Of a stretch of DNA of 64,000 nt, positions 1 through 8,426 are shown piece after piece (within the stretch, counting starts at the first letter, position 1; each line of letters begins with the position of its first letter). The notes beneath the pieces are model-generated. The model was not told where the DNA came from. It worked only from the letters and a program-made list of their open reading frames with translations, and ran no database searches. Source of the stretch: Pseudofrankia inefficax (GTDB taxonomy: Bacteria; Actinomycetota; Actinomycetes; Frankiales; Frankiaceae); NCBI RefSeq assembly GCF_000166135.1, contig NC_014666.1, forward strand, positions 2,790,001-2,854,000, in the 5' to 3' direction. A program made the position numbers and the translations under genes.

Positions 1-1126
1 CGGCGATCGCGCCCGGCCACGCCTCCCGGTCGCCGATCGGGTCGCCGCTGGCGAGCATCACCCCGGACAGGACCCGGTAGGCGATCGCGGACTTCCCGGA
101 CGGCGACCAGATCACCGCCTTGTCGCGGCGCAGCGCGAACCAGCCGAGCGAGTCCTCCGCCCCGTGCCGCGCCAGCAGCGCGATGAGCCCGGCCTCGTCG
201 TCGCGGTTGTGCCGCGGGAACGGGTGCGCCGGGCGCAGCGCCATCCAGGTCGGCACCGCCGCGGTCAGCAGCCCCATCCCGGCGAGCGTCCGGCTGATCA
301 CGCGGTCGACCCGCGGCGACGGGATGTTCACCGGGCCGTGCGCGCCAACGAGCCCCAGTATTACGTGCTCAAGCTGTTCGGACAGCGGGTAGTGGCCGAT
401 CAGATGCCGGGCCCAGCCGATCCGCAGCATCGCGATCCCGATCAGCAGGGACATCGTGAACAGCGCGATCAGCGCGCCCAGCGCGTGCCACCGGCTGGAC
501 GGGTCCGGCTCGGCGTGGAAGTCCCGGTGGCGGTACATCAGCCACAGGGCGAAGACCGCCGAGCCGATCGCGTCGTCGTAGTCGAGACCCTTGAGCACGT
601 GCAGCACGGTGCTCGCCGCGGTCAGCGTGAGCACCAGCTGCCAGGCGCGCCGCTTGCGGCGGGCCAGGCCGTGCGCGAGCAGGATCAGCAGGACACCGAC
701 GAGCACCGTCAGCGTCCGGGCGTGCTCCGGGATGTAGCCGGGCAGGACGCTGCGCAGCTGGATCACCCGGCCATGCCCGGGCGGCGTGACCGCCGACAGG
801 ATGTCGAGCAGTCCGATCACATAGGCGAGCAGGGCCGCTATCCGCGGCGTCGCGCCCCGCCGCCAGCCCTCCGGCGGCGTCCTGCCGGCGTCCGCGCCGC
901 TGCTTCGGGGGCGCCCGGGAATCCGGCCGGCGAGCCATCCAGGAATGCGGCGTCGACCTCCTTCGGGCCCTACCCCGCGACCTGCCGCCTGGGCCCGCGC
1001 GGTGCCGTTCGCCGCCGCGTGGCCGACCGGGCCGCCGGACTGCGGCGTGCCGCCCACGGAGCTGTCGACCCGCGCCACAGTCCGTACCGCGGGGGCCCGT
1101 CGAGACGACGTCGTCTGATCGGTCAT
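1..1126 (-). CDS. lysX: LysX/MprF-type phosphatidylglycerol lysyltransferase, N-terminal part only
   Basis: Reads leftward out of the window, so only about 375 N-terminal residues are visible. The protein starts at ATG 1126 (MTDQTTSSRRAP) with a polar Ala/Gly/Arg-rich tail of roughly 90 residues. Several hydrophobic helices follow (for example around AALLAYVIGLLDIL, TLTVLVGVLLILLAHGL and ALIALFTMSLLIGIAML), then the beginning of a DUF2156-type transferase domain with DSLGWFALRRDKAVIWSPSG and VMLASGDPIGD. In actinobacterial LysX this membrane and DUF2156 part moves lysine from lysyl-tRNA to phosphatidylglycerol, lowering envelope negative charge, and a lysyl-tRNA synthetase domain follows it. 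Whether that C-terminal domain is present here cannot be seen, so a stand-alone MprF-type enzyme is the alternative. Confidence 0.78.
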   Translation of the reverse strand, partial: MTDQTTSSRRAPAVRTVARVDSSVGGTPQSGGPVGHAAANGTARAQAAGRGVGPEGGRRRIPGWLAGRIPGRPRSSGADAGRTPPEGWRRGATPRIAALLAYVIGLLDILSAVTPPGHGRVIQLRSVLPGYIPEHARTLTVLVGVLLILLAHGLARRKRRAWQLVLTLTAASTVLHVLKGLDYDDAIGSAVFALWLMYRHRDFHAEPDPSSRWHALGALIALFTMSLLIGIAMLRIGWARHLIGHYPLSEQLEHVILGLVGAHGPVNIPSPRVDRVISRTLAGMGLLTAAVPTWMALRPAHPFPRHNRDDEAGLIALLARHGAEDSLGWFALRRDKAVIWSPSGKSAIAYRVLSGVMLASGDPIGDREAWPGAIA

Positions 1127-1894
1127 GACCCTATTCTGGCCCGGTCCCGCGATGTCCGACTCCACCACCCGGCCACCCGCCACGTCGGGCTGTGACTGGG
1201 TGTGCGGGACTAACCCGGTTGTGAGCAGAACTGTCGGCTGACCGTCACCGTGCCATGCCAGGTTGGCGGGACAGGTGTCCTGGGCGTGTCCCATGGTAGC
1301 CGTGCGAGTGCGCCACCTTCCCCCGGAACCTCTGGTCAACCGCATCGGTGTCGCGCCTGAACCCAGGGCGGAGGCGTGTACCCGGTTCTCCACTCGCCTA
1401 CCCAGCCGGTCGCTGCTGCCGTTCGCCGTCGGTCTGGTGATGGTGGCGGGCGCAGGTCGAGCGGTGCGATTGCGCGGTAAATAGGTGCATATGCCGACAA
1501 GGGACGAACTGTCAGATTCTCCGGCCGGACGCCGGCTCCGGTCTATTCGCCTTCGCCGACGGTTGTATGGGCAGCAGCGGTGCACCTTTGGGGCCAGGAG
1601 GCATCTTCCCATCGGTCATACCTGGCGCCGCACCGAATGTGGGGCCTCCGCCGTCGGCGGGCACGTCCGGGAAGGCAGGTCGCGGGGCGGGGGTTGATTC
1701 CTGCAGATCAGAACACATGGACCCGTCCAGCAGGCGCACTGCAGGCTGTCGGTGGTTTCCCCGGTCCGCGTCCTCCGTCGACGACGGGTGCCTGAGATCT
1801 TCTCACGGGCAAGGGCCGAGAGTACGGCACCCATGGGGTTCCGATCGCGTGCCGCTACGCTTTCACCAGGCGATTCATCAGGGGTGGGGACACT
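1127..1894. other. Gene-free divergent intergenic region
   Basis: About 770 bases between the divergently read lysX-like gene and the Crp-family gene. Short open frames occur in several phases, but none has a recognisable domain or an obvious ribosome binding site. The stretch near 1470-1520 is locally richer in A+T and contains the 8-base palindrome GCATATGC at 1487-1494. It presumably holds the promoters for both flanking genes. No RNA gene or repeat was recognised. Confidence 0.5.
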
Positions 1895-2596
1895 GTGAGC
1901 GCACATCAGGTCGTTCGGGAGCCGGACGGCTGGCCGCCTCGGGTTTTTCTGGGCCGGCTTCGGCCGGGAACCGGCGCGAGACTGGCGGTGCTCGGCAGCC
2001 GTGTCCACTTCGCCGACCAGGCCTATCTGCTCCACGAGGGAGACCGGTCCGACCACGTATTCGTCCTGCTCTCGGGGCTCGTGAAGGTTGTCGGGGAGAT
2101 GGGCGACCGGGAGGTTCTCATCTCCCTTCGGCTTGCGGGTGATGTGGTGGGCGAGCTCGGGGCGATGACGGGCGAGCCTCGGGTAGCCGCGGTGGTGGCC
2201 TGCGGCGAGGTTTCGGCCCGTCGCATCTCCGGTGGCAGTTGGCGTGCCTTTCTGGCCGACCACCAGGATGCGAGCGTCGCCACGAATCAGCTTCTCTGCG
2301 ACCGGCTCGTCGCCGCGACCCGCCGTCAGCTCGACCTCGCCGGCCGGCAGGCACGGGTTCGGGTCGCTCGCGTCCTCTGGGAGCTCGGGTGTGAGTTCGG
2401 CCAGCGCGGCCCGCGGGGACTGGAGATCGCGGTCGGGATCTCGCAGGCCGAGCTGGCGTCCGCCGCGGGATGCAGCGAGTCGACGCTGCGCGATCTGATC
2501 AAGGAGTTCCGGTCGGCGGGCGTGCTCGCCACGGGGTACCGCCGCTACGTGCTCCTGAATGAGAACAAGCTGCTCGCGGCGGCCGACATACAGTAG
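1895..2596 (+). CDS. Crp/Fnr-family transcriptional regulator
   Basis: 233 residues from GTG 1895, the usual length for the family. Residues about 20-135 form a cyclic-nucleotide-binding beta-roll. The phosphate-binding cassette reads GDVVGELGAMTGEPRVAAVV: the Gly-Glu-Leu and the Arg of the canonical cassette are kept, while the Ser/Thr after the Arg is Val. A long dimerisation helix follows, then a C-terminal winged helix with ISQAELASAAGCSESTLRDL as recognition region. There is no N-terminal cysteine cluster, so an Fnr-type iron-sulfur sensor is unlikely. It lies 143 bases upstream of, and on the same strand as, a class III cyclase-like gene, so a local cyclic-nucleotide loop is conceivable. 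A TGTGA half-site overlaps its own start codon, but this is weak evidence for autoregulation. Confidence 0.85.
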   Translation: MSAHQVVREPDGWPPRVFLGRLRPGTGARLAVLGSRVHFADQAYLLHEGDRSDHVFVLLSGLVKVVGEMGDREVLISLRLAGDVVGELGAMTGEPRVAAVVACGEVSARRISGGSWRAFLADHQDASVATNQLLCDRLVAATRRQLDLAGRQARVRVARVLWELGCEFGQRGPRGLEIAVGISQAELASAAGCSESTLRDLIKEFRSAGVLATGYRRYVLLNENKLLAAADIQ

Positions 2597-2668
2597 GCGG
2601 CGCCGCGCCGGCCACTCGGGCCGAAGGCCTCGGCCTGTCGGCCGACCGTCACTCCGACGCCGTGGAAT

Positions 2669-2732
2669 CCGCCGATTTTGGCGGGTTGTCCGTCCGTCTG
2701 TCCCAGATGCTGGACCCGTCTGGACAGGAGGA
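2669..2732 (+). promoter_or_regulatory. Leader of the cyclase-NTPase operon: small hairpin and strong Shine-Dalgarno
   Basis: The 143-base gap upstream of the five-gene run contains an inverted repeat CCGCC-gatttt-GGCGG (2669-2684) and a strong AGGAGGA (2726-2732) placed eight bases before ATG 2740. The ribosome site decides the start of the cyclase-like gene, since the frame is open further upstream. The inverted repeat could be an operator or a weak attenuator. Confidence 0.5.
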
Positions 2733-2739
2733 CCACACC

Positions 2740-3591
2740 ATGGCGAACGCCGAGCTGCCACACACGGTCGTCGGGCTCGACATCTGCGGTTTCAGCACCC
2801 ACACGACCCCGGGCCAGGGCCGGCTGGTCGATGACCTGAACGCGTTGTTCGGGGAGGCCTGCGCCACGGTCGGCGTGAGTGGTCTGCTCCGCGACAGCGG
2901 CGATGGCGGATTCTGGCTGTTTTCTGCTGACGTGCCGCGCAGCCGGCTCGTCGCGCGATTGCCCCGTGAGCTTTCCATCGGTTTGAACGGGCGCAATCGA
3001 GTCGCGCGCCCTGAATACCATCTTCGGGTTCGGATGGCCATTCATCACGGAGTGGTCTGGCATCATGGGACCACTGTCATCAGCCACGCCATCAATCAGA
3101 CGCGTCGCATCGTCGATGGCAAGGTCGGTCGTCAGCTGCTGAACGCGGCGCCGGACGCCGATCTCGTCCTGCTGCTGTCCGACGACATGTTTGCCGGAAC
3201 CGTCGCTGACGAACTGTCCGGTGGCCTGATGCCCGCCGACTTCACCCCGGTCCGGCTGGGCCCCGGCGAGAAGGGCGCGGGAACGCTCGCCTGGGCCTGC
3301 CTGTGGGCCAACGGCAGTCACACCGCGCCCGGCGTCGTCTCAGTGGCCGCCCAGCCGGGCGTTTCGCGCGGCGCCGAGGAAGTCGACGGGCCATCGGAGG
3401 ATGGCGACGCGACGGACGACGGCCCGGCCGGTGGTGGACCGGCCGGTGGTCGCCCGACTGGTCATGGCCCGGCCGGCGGCGGGGCTGCCGGCGGGATACA
3501 CGCCGACAACAACCACGGAGTCCTGGCGATAGGCCAGAACAGCACGGCGATCGGCACCAACTCCGGCAACGTGAACATCTCGGGCCGTTGA
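2740..3591 (+). CDS. Class III nucleotide-cyclase-like protein with C-terminal amyloid-type motif
   Basis: 283 residues. The N-terminal 200 or so match a class III nucleotidyl cyclase homology domain. VVGLDICGFS supplies the first metal Asp (D14), RDSGDGGFW the second (D55), and INQTRR the Asn-x3-Arg pair (N119, R123) that stabilises the transition state in family members. The position of the adenine-selecting Lys is Arg (R51), so the substrate base cannot be predicted. From about residue 205 the chain is Gly/Pro-rich and low complexity. It ends in NNHGVLAIGQNSTAIGTNSG followed by NVNISGR, resembling the short amyloid-signalling motifs known from bacterial NLR-like systems. The stop is followed by one base and then the ATG of the NTPase gene, which carries a related motif. 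Start chosen from AGGAGGA eight bases upstream. Product and activity are unproven. Confidence 0.7.
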   Translation: MANAELPHTVVGLDICGFSTHTTPGQGRLVDDLNALFGEACATVGVSGLLRDSGDGGFWLFSADVPRSRLVARLPRELSIGLNGRNRVARPEYHLRVRMAIHHGVVWHHGTTVISHAINQTRRIVDGKVGRQLLNAAPDADLVLLLSDDMFAGTVADELSGGLMPADFTPVRLGPGEKGAGTLAWACLWANGSHTAPGVVSVAAQPGVSRGAEEVDGPSEDGDATDDGPAGGGPAGGRPTGHGPAGGGAAGGIHADNNHGVLAIGQNSTAIGTNSGNVNISGR

Positions 3592-3592
3592 G

Positions 3593-6136
3593 ATGCCCGC
3601 TGGCGACGAAGCAGACGACGCCATGCCCTTCGACGAGCCCGTGCCGCGGGTGGTGCCGAGGCCCCCCGTCGATGCGCGTCCAGAAGTGGGTCCCGCGGCT
3701 TCTCGACGCGCCCCCGAGCCGCCCGAGTCGTATCCAGAGTCCGATCGGCCCGTTCTCGAGCGGCCTGACTCGAACTCGGCGCGAGATCAGCGAGCCCGCG
3801 ACCGGCCCGAGCCGGATTCGTTGCCAGGACCGGAATCCCAGGAGCGGCTCGGGCCGTCCCCTGGGCCGGATCCCGGCGCCCAGGAACGGCCCGAGGCTCG
3901 ACCGGCCGAGCCGAGAGCGCCACGACAGGAGCAAACCCGCGGGCCGGCCGAGCAGGTGTCCTCCCCGGACGCCCGCTCCCTCGGCCGTCGGCGTGACCAT
4001 GCCGCCCGCGGCTGGCGCAGCCTCAACGGCGTTCCGGCCCAGCCGGGCCCCCGCTCGGCGACGGGCAACACCGGCACGCTGGGCATGGGCGATGACCAGG
4101 TGGTGGTCGGCCACAACTACGGCGTCATCAACATCGGTGGCGGTGACCGTATCGGTCCGCGCGCCCGAATCCTGGACGTCGCGACCATCACCGCGCTGGC
4201 GGAGAGTTTCGTCGAGGTACAGACAGCGGGCCAGCAGAACGTGGCCTCGTCGGTGCGCACGACGAGTCTGTCGCTGCTGGCCGAGCGGCTGCGGACGTCC
4301 TCGGTCGCCGTCCTCGCGGGCCCGCCTGGGTCGGGCCGCACCGCGCTGGCGATCCGCGGCCTCGCCGAGACGTTGCCGGAGCACCAGCTCGCGCTGTTCG
4401 ATCCCGAGGTCGACGCGGCGATTCTGACCGAAGCGGACATGGCACCCGGCGTGTGTTACGTCGTGTCCGCGCACCAGACTGCCCAGCGGAGGAGGCTCCC
4501 CGACGTCGTCGGGGAGCTGGCCGGGCTCGCGCGCGGCAAGGGCACGCACCTCGTCCTGATCGTGAACAGCCCTTCTCAGTGGGTGGACGTGCTCGTGGAG
4601 CACGTCATGCCCGATCCGGTGCAGGCCCTGCGGGAACTGCTGGTCCGGCGGCACGGAGTAACCGGCCGCGACGCCGACGCCGCGGTGGCCAAGAAGGAAG
4701 TCGCGGACGCGGTGCGCGCTGTGCCGATGGTCAGGGTGGCGGAGGTCGCGGCGCTTGTCGCCGCCGCGCTGCGGCAGGACCGCACGAAGCCGGACGCCTT
4801 CCTTGACCCCAGCACGCGCGCGGCGGTGCTTCGCAAGTTCACGGACCCGTTCGGCGAGGTCCCGTTCGACGGGGACGAGCCCACGGAGGCGAACCGGGTC
4901 TTCCGCCGCGCGTTCCTGGTGGCCTTCGCGGTCTGCAACGACATGACCATCGACGCGATCACCAGCGCTGGGGTCCGGCTGGCCGAGATTCTCTTCGAGG
5001 GCTCTGACGAGGAGAAGAAGCCGGGTCAGCCGTTCGACGAGCCGACCGAGACCTTGTTGAAGTTCGTCGGAGCGCCACCTCCGCCGCCGGACGAGAAGGC
5101 GCTGCCAGACCCTGGATCGGGCGCCGACCTCGCGGAGAACAGGGTCTCGCTCAGCAACCCGGCGCTGGCCCGCGTCACCTTGGAGGTCGTCTGGCGCGAG
5201 CATCATCTCGCCCGCAAAGGCCTTCAGCGGTGGCTCGATGAGTTGGCCATACCCGCCGAGGGCCGACGGTGGTCGGACGAGGTCCAGCTGCGAGCGGCGC
5301 TCGCGGTCGGCTATCTGGCGAGTCTCGACTTCGAGCTGATGTTCAACGCGCAGATCGACACCTGGATCAGGGCTGGCGAGCTTGGCCGGGCCGCGGCGGC
5401 CTCGGCGGTGGAGGCGATGCTGGAGAATCCGAAATCCGCCGAGCGGACCTGGGGCCGGATTCAGGATTGGGCCGGCCGTGGGCCTGCCTGGCGGACGACG
5501 GAGCTGCTCGTCTACGCGACCGGGCCCGGCTCGCGCCGTACCGGGACCGCGCTGCGCGCCGTGCGGCGGGAGGCCGCGATCTCGAAGCGGGCCCCCGCCC
5601 TGGTGCCGCGCGTGGTGCACGCTGTCGCCGCGAGCCAGGCGACGGTCCAGGTCTTCGACCTTCTCACCGACTGGTTGCAGCAGATCGACGACGACCGAAC
5701 CCGAGCACAGGCACTGCGCCAGCGGGGCCAGTCCCGGATAGTTCTCTCGCCGGTGGTGGACCTGGCGCCACGATGCCTCCTCCTGCTCGTCGACGACAGA
5801 CGGGCCGACGGCGGGACGAGGGCTCCGCTCCTGGCTCACGTCCGCGACGACACCACCCGTTGGCGGCGGTTCGAGCTGCTCTGGCAGCTGGTCCTCCGCG
5901 TGCCGGGCACCCGCGCCCGTGGCTGGCGCGTGCTGCGGGACTGGCTGGAGGAGGCGGACGGCGACGCCGAGCAGGCACGCATTGTTGGCAACCTTCTCTA
6001 CAGCCTTTACCGAAGCCCCATAGGCCCGGTCGTGGTGCGTTATCTCGATGTGTGGGTCGGCACGTGGTCACGGGCCGCCGAGTTTCCCGTCAGCATCAGC
6101 ATTGTTCATTCTGCTCGCTATGGAGGAGAGAGATAG
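3593..6136 (+). CDS. Large P-loop NTPase with helical C-terminus and N-terminal amyloid-type motif
   Basis: 847 residues. Residues 1-155 are Pro/Arg/Glu-rich and look disordered. Residues 158-183 carry a motif with the core VVVGHNYGVINIGG, similar to the end of the preceding protein. A P-loop follows at 243-250 (GPPGSGRT), then about 580 residues that look mostly helical, including ALAVGYLASLDFELMFNAQI, suggesting HEAT/armadillo-like repeats. I see no clear Walker B acidic pair: the hydrophobic strand THLVLIVNSPSQW lacks it. The layout (motif, NTPase, helical repeat region) recalls STAND-type regulatory ATPases and an uncharacterised actinobacterial family I recall but cannot confirm here. 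The gene begins two bases after the cyclase-like stop and abuts the next gene (TAG then ATG), so translation is probably coupled. Function unknown; a sensor or switch in a signalling or defence system is the inference. Confidence 0.7.
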   Translation: MPAGDEADDAMPFDEPVPRVVPRPPVDARPEVGPAASRRAPEPPESYPESDRPVLERPDSNSARDQRARDRPEPDSLPGPESQERLGPSPGPDPGAQERPEARPAEPRAPRQEQTRGPAEQVSSPDARSLGRRRDHAARGWRSLNGVPAQPGPRSATGNTGTLGMGDDQVVVGHNYGVINIGGGDRIGPRARILDVATITALAESFVEVQTAGQQNVASSVRTTSLSLLAERLRTSSVAVLAGPPGSGRTALAIRGLAETLPEHQLALFDPEVDAAILTEADMAPGVCYVVSAHQTAQRRRLPDVVGELAGLARGKGTHLVLIVNSPSQWVDVLVEHVMPDPVQALRELLVRRHGVTGRDADAAVAKKEVADAVRAVPMVRVAEVAALVAAALRQDRTKPDAFLDPSTRAAVLRKFTDPFGEVPFDGDEPTEANRVFRRAFLVAFAVCNDMTIDAITSAGVRLAEILFEGSDEEKKPGQPFDEPTETLLKFVGAPPPPPDEKALPDPGSGADLAENRVSLSNPALARVTLEVVWREHHLARKGLQRWLDELAIPAEGRRWSDEVQLRAALAVGYLASLDFELMFNAQIDTWIRAGELGRAAAASAVEAMLENPKSAERTWGRIQDWAGRGPAWRTTELLVYATGPGSRRTGTALRAVRREAAISKRAPALVPRVVHAVAASQATVQVFDLLTDWLQQIDDDRTRAQALRQRGQSRIVLSPVVDLAPRCLLLLVDDRRADGGTRAPLLAHVRDDTTRWRRFELLWQLVLRVPGTRARGWRVLRDWLEEADGDAEQARIVGNLLYSLYRSPIGPVVVRYLDVWVGTWSRAAEFPVSISIVHSARYGGER

Positions 6137-7066
6137 ATGTCGGACTCAGGTGCGGGCAGGACTGGCTGGGTTCGACGGCTCTTCCAGCGTCCTAAGGTTG
6201 GCCCGCCGCAGGAATGGGTGCCGGCGGCGACGACATTCCGTACGCCGTCCAAAGGGGACGCCTACGACTTCAGCGTTCGCGTGCGGTGTTCATGGCGGGA
6301 TGGCAACCGGAAGATCAACGCCGTCCGGCGCGGGGCTGGCGGGCACGACGACCTTGTCCGGGAGCAGATCGCGGTCACCGTCCGCTGCGTGCTGCGGAAC
6401 TTCCCGCCGCACCAGGCCGCGGAGGCGGAAAGTGCGGTCAACAGGGAGCTCGCCAGGCTCGCGGAGGCATTCTTGCCCGGGACGACGCTACGCTGGTCGG
6501 CTCGGGCCCAGGTCGGACTCGACGACGCGGTCCGCGAGATTCAACAGAAGGCCTGGGCTGGAATTCTCGAGCAGGCCGCGGCAGATGAGCGTCGCGGGGC
6601 TGCGCAACTCGCCGCGCATGACCTGACGATGAAGGCGCATGACCAGGACATGCGCGAGTGGGACGGTCGGACGGAGCGCACGAAGAGGTACATCAAGGGC
6701 TTTGACGAGTCGGTGCGCGACTGGTTCCGAGTGCTTAGCGCCCTTGGAGTCACGGATCTGCTGCGTGAGGACAATGCTCGCGACCGGCTCCGGGATGTGC
6801 CGCCGCCCTTCCTGGTTCCGGCGCTCGCGCGCCTCGCGGTAGAACCCACCGACGCGGACAAGGTGATCAAGGACCTGGCGGCTCGGCGGGACGCGAAGGA
6901 CAGGGAGCTCTTCCGGACGGTCTCCACGGCCATCCAGAACGTCGAGAGCATTGATGTGAACCTGCTCGACTTCGAGGACGCGCAGAACTCGGCGCTGGTT
7001 CGCCTGATGCAGTGGGCGGGTCTGCGGGTGCCGGGCTCGGCCCGGCTGACGGAGGATGTCTCGTGA
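6137..7066 (+). CDS. Unknown protein, possibly SPFH/band-7-like
   Basis: 309 residues; the ATG directly follows the NTPase stop codon. After a basic N-terminus comes YDFSVRVRCSWR, a probable beta-strand region. Next comes a charged helical segment (HQAAEAESAVNRELARLAEA) and a second strand-helix unit ending in a long Ala/Glu/Arg-rich, coiled-coil-like stretch around residues 130-195. This strand-then-charged-helix order is reminiscent of SPFH/band-7 domains, but no signature is decisive. There is no signal peptide or membrane helix, so it is probably cytoplasmic or peripheral. It ends in the overlap TGATG with the lipoprotein gene. Position inside the run argues for a role with the NTPase and the two envelope proteins. 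I cannot assign a function. Confidence 0.6.
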   Translation: MSDSGAGRTGWVRRLFQRPKVGPPQEWVPAATTFRTPSKGDAYDFSVRVRCSWRDGNRKINAVRRGAGGHDDLVREQIAVTVRCVLRNFPPHQAAEAESAVNRELARLAEAFLPGTTLRWSARAQVGLDDAVREIQQKAWAGILEQAAADERRGAAQLAAHDLTMKAHDQDMREWDGRTERTKRYIKGFDESVRDWFRVLSALGVTDLLREDNARDRLRDVPPPFLVPALARLAVEPTDADKVIKDLAARRDAKDRELFRTVSTAIQNVESIDVNLLDFEDAQNSALVRLMQWAGLRVPGSARLTEDVS

Positions 7067-8424
7067 TGTCGGAACCTCGACGCCGGCATTCCTCGTCGCG
7101 AGCCGTCGCCACGGCTCTCGTCGGAAGGCGGTTCGGCGGTCTTGTTCTCGTCGGTGTCCTCGGGCTGACGGCGCTCTCGGCCTGCGGCGGCGCCGCAGGC
7201 GGTGGTGCGGCTGGAGCTGGTGCGGCTGGCGCTGGGGCGGCCGACGCGGCTGGCGGTGGCACGTCGGTGGCGACCGCCTGCGCCGGCCGTAACACGGCGA
7301 CTGCGTCGGGCGCGGTGAAGGGCGCGACCGTGCTGCTCCTGGACCGCACGGTGTCGGCCAGGGGCCCCGGCGCACTGGACGCGGCAGCGGCGATGGTGCC
7401 GGAGGTGAGGGCCGCGGTGGACCGAGGCGACGTGGTGTCCGTGGCCGGGTTCGACGGGTCGTCGGCGACCCTGTCGTGGCGCACCGTGGCGACTGCCTTC
7501 GACGGCGACGCCACGCAGGCCAGCTACGACAGGGCCAGGTCGCGGGCCTGCCTGAACGCGGCGGTCAGGAGCGCCTGGCAGGGTGCGCCGCAGGCGGTCG
7601 GGACGGACGTGCTCGGCGCGATGTACCAGGCGGCGCTGCTGCTGCACCAGGCGCCGGCCGGGCGACGTCACCTCGTGGTGGCGACGGACGGTCTGGTGAA
7701 TGTCGGGTGCGCGAGCGTCCTGGACGCGTCGTTCCAGGGGAGTCCGGCACCGACGGTGCAAGCCTGCGCCCAGACGCGAGAATTGCCAGACCTGTCAGGA
7801 ACTACTGTGATCCTGAACGGTGTCGGGCATCCAGCCAGTAGCCAGCCGCAGCCGTCGTCAAGCGGCCAGCTGGTCTGGCTGACGACGTTGTGGCAGCAAC
7901 TGTGCGCCGCGGCGCGGGCGGCGCAGTGCAGCGTTCTCAGCAATGTGACCGCCTCCGAAACAGCGATCCCGGCTGAGAACGGCGCGGCCGACGAGCCTGT
8001 CGACTTCCCCGCCCAACCGCGGCCCCGCCCGGCGGGCACCGGCGTCTTCACCGTCTCCCTGCCTGACCAGGTGCTGTTCGCCCGCGACTCGAACGATCTC
8101 TCGCCGGACGCGGATCTGACCCTGACGGCCGTGGTCAGCGAGGTCCGAGGCCTGCGCGGCAGCGTGGTCAACGTGATCGGACATACCGACACGACGGGCA
8201 CCGACGCCTACAACCGGTTGCTCTCCAAATCCCGGGCGGACGCCGTCGCCGATGCGCTGGTCGCGCGGGGCCTGCCCGTGGCGAGCCGGACCGGCGCCGG
8301 TTCCAGCATCCCCGGTCCGGGCTGCGGACCGGAGCACCGTCCCGACGGTACGGACGACGAGAGAGCGATGCGCTGTGACCGGCGGGTCGAACTCGTGATC
8401 GCGGTCCCGCCCGAGGGGAACTGA
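7066..8424 (+). CDS. Lipoprotein with vWA-like and OmpA-like peptidoglycan-binding domains
   Basis: 452 residues from ATG 7066, which overlaps the preceding stop (TGATG). A lipoprotein signal has arginines, a hydrophobic core (GGLVLVGVLGLTALSAC) and a lipobox Leu-Ser-Ala-Cys at 37-40. A Gly/Ala linker follows. The middle has vWA-like features: LLLDRTVS resembles a MIDAS Asp-x-Thr-x-Ser, and HLVVATDG a second metal-site strand. Residues about 320-450 form an OmpA-like domain (DQVLFARDSNDLSPDADLTL, NVIGHTDTTGTDAYN, ending RCDRRVELVI) of the kind that binds peptidoglycan. The mature protein is expected to be anchored outside the membrane and tethered to the wall. In the operon it would connect the cytoplasmic NTPase side to the cell wall through the neighbouring membrane protein; that link is inference. 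Confidence 0.75.
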   Translation: MSEPRRRHSSSRAVATALVGRRFGGLVLVGVLGLTALSACGGAAGGGAAGAGAAGAGAADAAGGGTSVATACAGRNTATASGAVKGATVLLLDRTVSARGPGALDAAAAMVPEVRAAVDRGDVVSVAGFDGSSATLSWRTVATAFDGDATQASYDRARSRACLNAAVRSAWQGAPQAVGTDVLGAMYQAALLLHQAPAGRRHLVVATDGLVNVGCASVLDASFQGSPAPTVQACAQTRELPDLSGTTVILNGVGHPASSQPQPSSSGQLVWLTTLWQQLCAAARAAQCSVLSNVTASETAIPAENGAADEPVDFPAQPRPRPAGTGVFTVSLPDQVLFARDSNDLSPDADLTLTAVVSEVRGLRGSVVNVIGHTDTTGTDAYNRLLSKSRADAVADALVARGLPVASRTGAGSSIPGPGCGPEHRPDGTDDERAMRCDRRVELVIAVPPEGN

Positions 8425-8426
8425 CC

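Noticed and set aside
1567-2142. Plus-strand frame overlapping the Crp gene start
   Set aside because: Different phase from a clear Crp/Fnr protein, with no motif.
3242-5839. Open frame of 865 codons on the minus strand opposite the cyclase and NTPase genes
   Set aside because: Arg/Pro/Gly-rich composition with no domain; it mirrors codon bias of the real plus-strand genes, which have ribosome sites and tight junctions.
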